From Bacteroidales bacterium (GTDB lineage: Bacteria; Bacteroidota; Bacteroidia; Bacteroidales; JAGONC01), in the NCBI GenBank assembly GCA_028716265.1, contig JAQUQD010000016.1, positions 1 through 49,295 on the forward strand: a DNA stretch of 49,295 bases, given 5' to 3'. Below, one piece after another: positions 44,786 to 49,295 of this stretch. The translations under genes and the position numbers were made by a program. Under the pieces are notes generated by a model. The model was given only the letters and a program-made list of their open reading frames with translations. It was not told the origin of the DNA and did no database searches. Each line of letters starts with the position of its first letter. Position 1 is the first letter of the stretch.

Positions 44786-47278
44786 ATGAAAAAAGTTTTA
44801 CTGTTTAGTTTGCTGATGTGCTTGGCAGGAGCCGTTTTATCACAAAGACCCGAGTTGAAAAATCCCATCAGGTTCGTGACTCCTGAAAGTACAAAATTGT
44901 ATCCTGCACAGATGGTTGCTTTTGAAAATGAAGCTTCCGGACCAGTTACATTTCAGGAGAAACCTGCGATGAACAGCATGAGTACAGGCCGTGATCTGAC
45001 TTTTATCAATATTGGGCAGTCAGGAAATGCAATGGGCTATTATAACAATCCAAGAACCTATATCTGGGCTGATCCCAGGATCAATTCGGTGGTATTCACC
45101 CAGCGAATGACCGGACCAGGCAACATAGTGGAAGGAAATGGCCGTATAGCATACGATGTTTCCTGGAATGGAGGAGCCAATGGGAGCTGGACCAGCAATA
45201 TTCAGGTGTATACACCGCTTGAGCCTGGTTCCGGAGAATATCCTGTAGCCGCAGGCCGTTATCCCCAGGGAGGCATTATGAATCCTCCGGGCAATACTGA
45301 TCCTGACAATGCGTATTATACCTATTTCATTGCAACGATAGACTATTCAAATCCCTGCAGTGAAACCTGGGGCGGTTTAGCCCATGGCGTGAATGGTCTG
45401 ACAAACGTTTTTCCTCCGGCTCCCACCCAGACCAATCTAACCACGGATGAGGAGATTGGCAATGCGGTTCCTGATGCATTTACCATTACACAGGATGGAG
45501 AAGCCTTCATGGTACAGCCAAACATGCTTGAATGCGATGGTGGCAACGAATACCCTGATGGATACATTCAGGTATGGCACGGAATCTGGGACGAAGAAGA
45601 AAATGACCTCCTGTATGAGGTGGAGCTGTATGAAGTTTCAGCTCCATCAGAGTGGTGGAATGATCAGAAAGTTGCTTTTTCTCCTGATGGTCAAACAGGA
45701 TATATCTGTATCATGACCAATTCCGACAGTGACCCCCTTGAATACAATGGATATCATCCCACCCTGTTAAAGACCATTGATGGCGGCGATAGCTGGGATG
45801 GCCCTTATGAAGTTGCCCTGGGCGGTTATGATGGTATTGATTCCATCAAAACCTACTGGCCTGATGAATGGCTGCTACAAGTACCTGACTATGCCAATGG
45901 ATTTGACAGGGATACGGTTTGGTATAACATGGGATATCATCTCGATATGGTAGTGGATGCTTACGGGAATCCTCACCTGACAGGGATCATTGGCCCTGCT
46001 ACACCCTCAGGATCATGGTATCCCACTACGACCTGGCATTTATATTCCAGCGACGGTGGCGAAACCTGGGAAGCAGTCCCTCTCTACAATAACCTTACTT
46101 TTGATGGTGAGGTCGGCGGAGCCAACGCCATCAACATATACAACAGACCCCAGATCTCATCCGATATTACAGGCAAGTTCATTTTCATCTCCTGCCTTGA
46201 CACTGATTTTACCGGCGTCACGGACAACAACCAGCCGGATATCTTCATGTGCTCCTACGACGTCGATAAAGATGAATACACCGATATGGTCAATCTGACC
46301 GAGTTTACTCCCGCATGGCTGATCGCCTTTGAAGGCAGCCAATCGCACTACGTATTCTCTGAAGTGGACGGCACTACGGTTACCTGCACGGTTCCCTTTG
46401 TCTATATGGAGCTGGGCAAGGATGAAATGCAAGAATATGACGGTGGCTTGCCGGTGAATTTCTGGTACATCGACGGAGTGACCTATGAATTCACCGTTGA
46501 GTCACCCTATCAGCCGCCAACGGGACTTACCGGATCCTACCTGTGCTATGATGCAACCCTTACCTGGCAGGCACCTGGTGTGGGAACTCCGATTGGATAT
46601 AATGTGTACCGTGACAATGTGAAGATCAATGCTGACCCGGTCACTGCGCTTACCTATACCGACATGGATGTCACTCCCGGCTCCCATGTCTACAAGGTAA
46701 CTGCCGTTTACGATGGTGGCGAATCCACACCCACCAACACGGTTTCACTGGATATCGAATCCCTGGATGCTATCACGAACCTGGTGGTCTTCAATGAAGA
46801 GGGCACCCCTGATGTTTCACTTACATGGACAGCCCCCGCAAGAGCACTCACTGGGTACAATGTTTACCGCAACGATGCTTTGCTGACCACTACTCCGATC
46901 ACGGAAACGTCATACAATGACCTTGGTCTTGAGAATGGCTCATATACCTATTGTGTAAAAGCCGTCTACCAGACCGAATGCGAATCTGAGTCGGTCTGCA
47001 ACGAAACACCGATCAAAATTACCGTGGGTATCAGGGAAATCGAGAACAGCTTCTCGATCTACCCGAATCCGGCCAATGAGTCGCTGACCATGCAGTTCAC
47101 GATCCCTGTCAAATCCGTAAAGATCCTGAACGACATGGGAGCAGTGGTATATTCGAATACCAAGGTTGGGCAGAATGGTATCCTGAAAGTGAATGTATCA
47201 TCCTTCGAACCAGGTATCTATTTTGTTCAGGTGATGACCGACAAGGGCATTGCCACCAAGAAAGTGACGGTGAACTAG
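44786..47278 (+). CDS. Secreted Asp-box (sialidase-like propeller) protein with FN3 modules and T9SS type A sorting domain
   Basis: The 830-residue protein has a signal peptide (about 1-20, ending VLS-QRP). Residues about 70-560 look like a beta-propeller: two Asp-boxes fit S/T-x-D-x-G-x-x-W, TIDGGDSW (330-337) and SSDGGETW (421-428), and SPDGQTGYI (299-307) is a degenerate one. Asp-boxes occur in sialidases and other propellers; the catalytic Arg triad and Tyr of sialidases cannot be recognised here, so an enzyme function is not claimed. Two FN3-like modules follow (about 580-670 and 672-752, with GYNVYRDN and GYNVYRND). The end (FSIYPNPANESLTMQF to GIATKKVTVN) is a type A sorting domain for secretion and surface anchoring by the type IX system. 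Confidence 0.88.
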   Translation: MKKVLLFSLLMCLAGAVLSQRPELKNPIRFVTPESTKLYPAQMVAFENEASGPVTFQEKPAMNSMSTGRDLTFINIGQSGNAMGYYNNPRTYIWADPRINSVVFTQRMTGPGNIVEGNGRIAYDVSWNGGANGSWTSNIQVYTPLEPGSGEYPVAAGRYPQGGIMNPPGNTDPDNAYYTYFIATIDYSNPCSETWGGLAHGVNGLTNVFPPAPTQTNLTTDEEIGNAVPDAFTITQDGEAFMVQPNMLECDGGNEYPDGYIQVWHGIWDEEENDLLYEVELYEVSAPSEWWNDQKVAFSPDGQTGYICIMTNSDSDPLEYNGYHPTLLKTIDGGDSWDGPYEVALGGYDGIDSIKTYWPDEWLLQVPDYANGFDRDTVWYNMGYHLDMVVDAYGNPHLTGIIGPATPSGSWYPTTTWHLYSSDGGETWEAVPLYNNLTFDGEVGGANAINIYNRPQISSDITGKFIFISCLDTDFTGVTDNNQPDIFMCSYDVDKDEYTDMVNLTEFTPAWLIAFEGSQSHYVFSEVDGTTVTCTVPFVYMELGKDEMQEYDGGLPVNFWYIDGVTYEFTVESPYQPPTGLTGSYLCYDATLTWQAPGVGTPIGYNVYRDNVKINADPVTALTYTDMDVTPGSHVYKVTAVYDGGESTPTNTVSLDIESLDAITNLVVFNEEGTPDVSLTWTAPARALTGYNVYRNDALLTTTPITETSYNDLGLENGSYTYCVKAVYQTECESESVCNETPIKITVGIREIENSFSIYPNPANESLTMQFTIPVKSVKILNDMGAVVYSNTKVGQNGILKVNVSSFEPGIYFVQVMTDKGIATKKVTVN

Positions 47279-47303
47279 ACGTCGCTTCGTGTTATTTAAA
47301 TTT

Positions 47304-47344
47304 AAAAAGGATGACATCCTTCATCAGGGGATGTCATCCTTTTT
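47304..47344. terminator. Bidirectional intrinsic terminator
   Basis: AAAAAGGATGACATCC (47304-47319) and GGATGTCATCCTTTTT (47329-47344) pair perfectly over 16 bp with a 9-base loop. The A-run on one side and T-run on the other make it work on both strands. It separates two convergent genes and touches the stop codon of the pyruvate-kinase-like gene. Confidence 0.9.
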
Positions 47345-48894
47345 TATTTCAGAGAAGTGTTCAGTTCAGGTGAGAGGGGAGCCATCTTATCCTGGTAATC
47401 TTCCGTGTCGCGGATGATCTTATCGAGGAGCCGGACCGCTTCAAAAATATGATCCCCCTTGTTGAGCATGACGCATTCAGCCTGCTGTGACAGCGCGGCA
47501 TCGGTGATCTCGGCCCTGGAAGGCAGTCCTTTTTTAGCCAGGTTTTCAAGCACCTGGGTCGCCCAGATATCAGGCACGTGGGCAGCTTCACATATCCGGA
47601 GGATCTCCTGTTGAATGCGGGCCATGTTCTCCCACCCGCATTCAATGGCCAGGTCGCCCCGGGCGATCATCACCCCCACCGGAAAGGATCTCATCGCAGC
47701 CAGGAGTATTCCGGGGAGATGAAAGTATCCTTTTCGCGTTTCGATCTTCACCATGATCCCCATACGGACGTTCAGCCTGCCCAGCTCTTCCAGAAGCTGC
47801 TGAACGTCACCGGGGCCGTTCACAAAGGAAAGGTTGACGATGTCCGCATTCCGTGCAACGAACTCAAGGTCTTTTTTATCTTTTTCCGACAGTCCACCAA
47901 AAGTCAGACTGCTCTCCGGGAAGTTGATCCCCCGGTCTGCCCTGAGCTTGCTCCCGCCGGGCTTGGCCCTCGTTATCAGCACCGTCATTTCCCCGGCGGT
48001 AACATCCTGAATCATTCCTCCGATCTTACCATCATCAAAAAGAACAGACTCACCGGATTTTACGCAGCCGAATACCTCCGGGAAGGTGCAGGAGATATGT
48101 GCAGGCCTGACCGGTATCCCGTTCTCGTCGTTCACTGATGGCTCCCCGGGGACCGGATTCTTATGCACTATAAGCGTATCGCCTTCTTTTATAAGGATCC
48201 AGGGATTCCCGGCCGTCTTGCTTTCCGCGCTTATCCCTGGAGCCGGTTCATCTGTCTGGTCATTACCAAAACTGACCGGCCCTGTCCGTATCTTGGGTCC
48301 TGCGATGTCCATGACGATCCTGCAGGTCTTGCCTGTTTCCGACTCCGCACGGCGGATGTTGCTGATGATCCCTTCCCAGACCGCGGGCGTATCATGTGCA
48401 CAATTGATCCGGGCCACATTCATGCCGGTTTGAAGCAGCTGAAGGACAAAACCATCATCAGAGGCTGCCTCAGCCGGGAGCGTCACCATGATCCTCGTCC
48501 TTCTTCCCTGTGGCTTGTTACCGAACAGGGCCTTGGTATTGGCCCGCATGACCTTGGTGCTTTTCTTGATGGAGATGGCCTGCTTGCCCCGGATCGCTTC
48601 CATGTTGCCCCCGAGGCGGTTCAGGATCAGTCGTGTGCTGTTCAGACTGGCCATCACATGTGCTTCTGTTTTCGCCAGCCGCGACAAACCAAGGTACCCG
48701 AGCTTCTTTTGCATATCCCTGATATCGTGGTGACGCAATGCCAGGTAGTGTACAAGGTTCAGCGCGCTGTATTTATAATTGGGATGAACGGCGGCCAGTT
48801 CACCGGCATACTTCTTCCTGAAAGCCGTGGTCTCCTTCACGATCAGATCAAGACTGGATATGAGCTCATCGATCTTCTGGGCTTTGATTTTCAT
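47344..48894 (-). CDS. Pyruvate-kinase-like protein with N-terminal extension and no C-terminal domain
   Basis: Residues 131-495 match the pyruvate kinase barrel: TRIMVTL (133-139), GMNVARINCAHD (157-168), MDIAGPKIRTG (195-205), a B-domain-like part (about 206-320), FPESSLTFGGLSEKDKKDLEF, Lys383 and Glu385 (VKIE), Asp414 (ARGDL), and ATQVLE (445-450). The usual SxETAxGxYP after VML is replaced by NKGDHIFEAV. The normal C-terminal allosteric domain is missing: the protein ends 21 residues after the barrel. In its place is a 125-residue, mainly helical N-terminal extension with RHHDIRDMQKKLGYLGLSRLAKTEAHVMASL. It could be a kinase with different regulation or a different phospho-transfer substrate. 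The metal and phosphate residues suggest it is active. Confidence 0.82.
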   Translation of the reverse strand: MKIKAQKIDELISSLDLIVKETTAFRKKYAGELAAVHPNYKYSALNLVHYLALRHHDIRDMQKKLGYLGLSRLAKTEAHVMASLNSTRLILNRLGGNMEAIRGKQAISIKKSTKVMRANTKALFGNKPQGRRTRIMVTLPAEAASDDGFVLQLLQTGMNVARINCAHDTPAVWEGIISNIRRAESETGKTCRIVMDIAGPKIRTGPVSFGNDQTDEPAPGISAESKTAGNPWILIKEGDTLIVHKNPVPGEPSVNDENGIPVRPAHISCTFPEVFGCVKSGESVLFDDGKIGGMIQDVTAGEMTVLITRAKPGGSKLRADRGINFPESSLTFGGLSEKDKKDLEFVARNADIVNLSFVNGPGDVQQLLEELGRLNVRMGIMVKIETRKGYFHLPGILLAAMRSFPVGVMIARGDLAIECGWENMARIQQEILRICEAAHVPDIWATQVLENLAKKGLPSRAEITDAALSQQAECVMLNKGDHIFEAVRLLDKIIRDTEDYQDKMAPLSPELNTSLK

Positions 48895-48944
48895 CTGTTT
48901 GAAGGGAAGTAGAGCGAACTTGGTGTAAATATAAGAATTTTATT

Positions 48945-48952
48945 CATATTTG
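48945..48952 (+). promoter_or_regulatory. Near-consensus -7 element (CATATTTG)
   Basis: CATATTTG differs from TAnnTTTG by one base. TTG at 48920-48922, 22 bases upstream, could be the -33 element. It lies 21 bases before the lipoprotein start codon. Confidence 0.35.
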
Positions 48953-48973
48953 CGATTAAATAGGAAACTCATT

Positions 48974-49295
48974 ATGAAACAAATATTGTTTGTAGTTATA
49001 TGTCCCCTGGTGTTCATGGTATCGTGCCATCAGCCAGCTATGGACAAAATGACCCTCATCACGGAACGGATCCAGTATGACGTGGATATTAAAAGTCCGG
49101 ATCCGGATTTTGACTGGTGGGTCCAGAACATAGAAGGTTCCAAAAGAGAAGTGTTCATCCGGCAGGTGATGGAAGCTGCTTATGAGGGAAAGGTGAGGAC
49201 TTTCAGTTATTTTAACGAACCCCTGACTCCCCGGCAGGTGAGGGAAATCGGATTTCAGTCTGATACGCTGACGTTTCAGCGGGCAGTGCCACCCT
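48974..49295 (+). CDS. Putative lipoprotein, N-terminal part (3' truncated by window edge)
   Basis: An ATG at 48974 opens a frame that remains open to the last base, giving 107 residues. The N-terminus MKQILFVVICPLVFMVSC is a lipoprotein signal peptide with Cys18 as the likely acylation site. The mature part starts HQPAMDKMTL and continues as a mixed alpha/beta sequence (DPDFDWWVQNIEGSKREVF, FIRQVMEAAYEGK). I do not recognise the family. The 79-base spacer from the divergent pyruvate-kinase-like gene holds the candidate promoter. Confidence 0.75.
   Translation, partial: MKQILFVVICPLVFMVSCHQPAMDKMTLITERIQYDVDIKSPDPDFDWWVQNIEGSKREVFIRQVMEAAYEGKVRTFSYFNEPLTPRQVREIGFQSDTLTFQRAVPP

Overview
The window reads as chromosomal DNA from an anaerobic, uncultured-type member of the Bacteroidota, probably close to Bacteroidales. 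The evidence is a SusC/SusD pair, two proteins with type IX secretion sorting domains (one type A, one type B), TonB receptors with a carboxypeptidase-regulatory-like domain, promoters of the TAnnTTTG type, a TMEM260/DUF2723 membrane protein, [FeFe]-hydrogenase maturases and an indolepyruvate:ferredoxin oxidoreductase. Most of it is ordinary core genome. I see no phage, transposase, CRISPR array, defence island or biosynthetic cluster.

Layout. 1-1.7 kb: end of hydF overlapping hydE (hydrogenase H-cluster maturation). 2.0-3.4 kb: SAM methyltransferase and a DUF4126 membrane protein. 3.6-6.2 kb (-): large type IX secreted FN3-like protein. 6.3-10.4 kb (+): rel/spoT, a Fur-family regulator and purA. 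10.4-15.4 kb (-): a tRNA-Gln(TTG), then rimP-nusA-infB. 15.6-18.8 kb (+): DUF2723 protein, convergent with lgt (-). 19.8-22.3 kb (+): dprA, rsgA, dtd. 22.4-24.7 kb (-): TonB-dependent receptor. 24.8-27.6 kb (+): NADP-type isocitrate dehydrogenase and a frameshifted eukaryote-like citrate synthase. 27.6-28.3 kb (-): ACP phosphodiesterase-like protein. 28.4-31.9 kb (+): iorA-iorB-M23 peptidase with overlapping ends. 31.9-36.7 kb (-): SusD and SusC. 37.1-44.6 kb (-): hutH, hisS, DUF4870 protein, two glycosyltransferases and an LptF/LptG permease. 44.8-47.3 kb (+): type IX secreted Asp-box protein. 47.3-48.9 kb (-): unusual pyruvate-kinase-like protein. 49.0 kb to the end (+): start of a lipoprotein gene.

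Functionally the window suggests a fermentative organism that takes up oligomers through SusCD, degrades amino acids (IorAB, HutH), runs the citrate-to-2-oxoglutarate branch with NADP-linked Icd, and handles H2 through an [FeFe] hydrogenase encoded elsewhere. Envelope work is represented by Lgt, LptF/G, the M23 peptidase, the glycosyltransferases and the possible O-mannosyltransferase.

Points most worth a second look: a one-base lesion in citrate synthase lying exactly on two tandem -1 slippery heptamers; a histidine ammonia-lyase whose MIO triad reads Ala-Cys-Gly instead of Ala-Ser-Gly; a pyruvate-kinase barrel with a 125-residue N-terminal extension and no C-terminal domain; two intergenic arrays that share the same octamer-plus-heptamer repeat architecture and polarity; and a tRNA gene heading the rimP-nusA-infB cluster.
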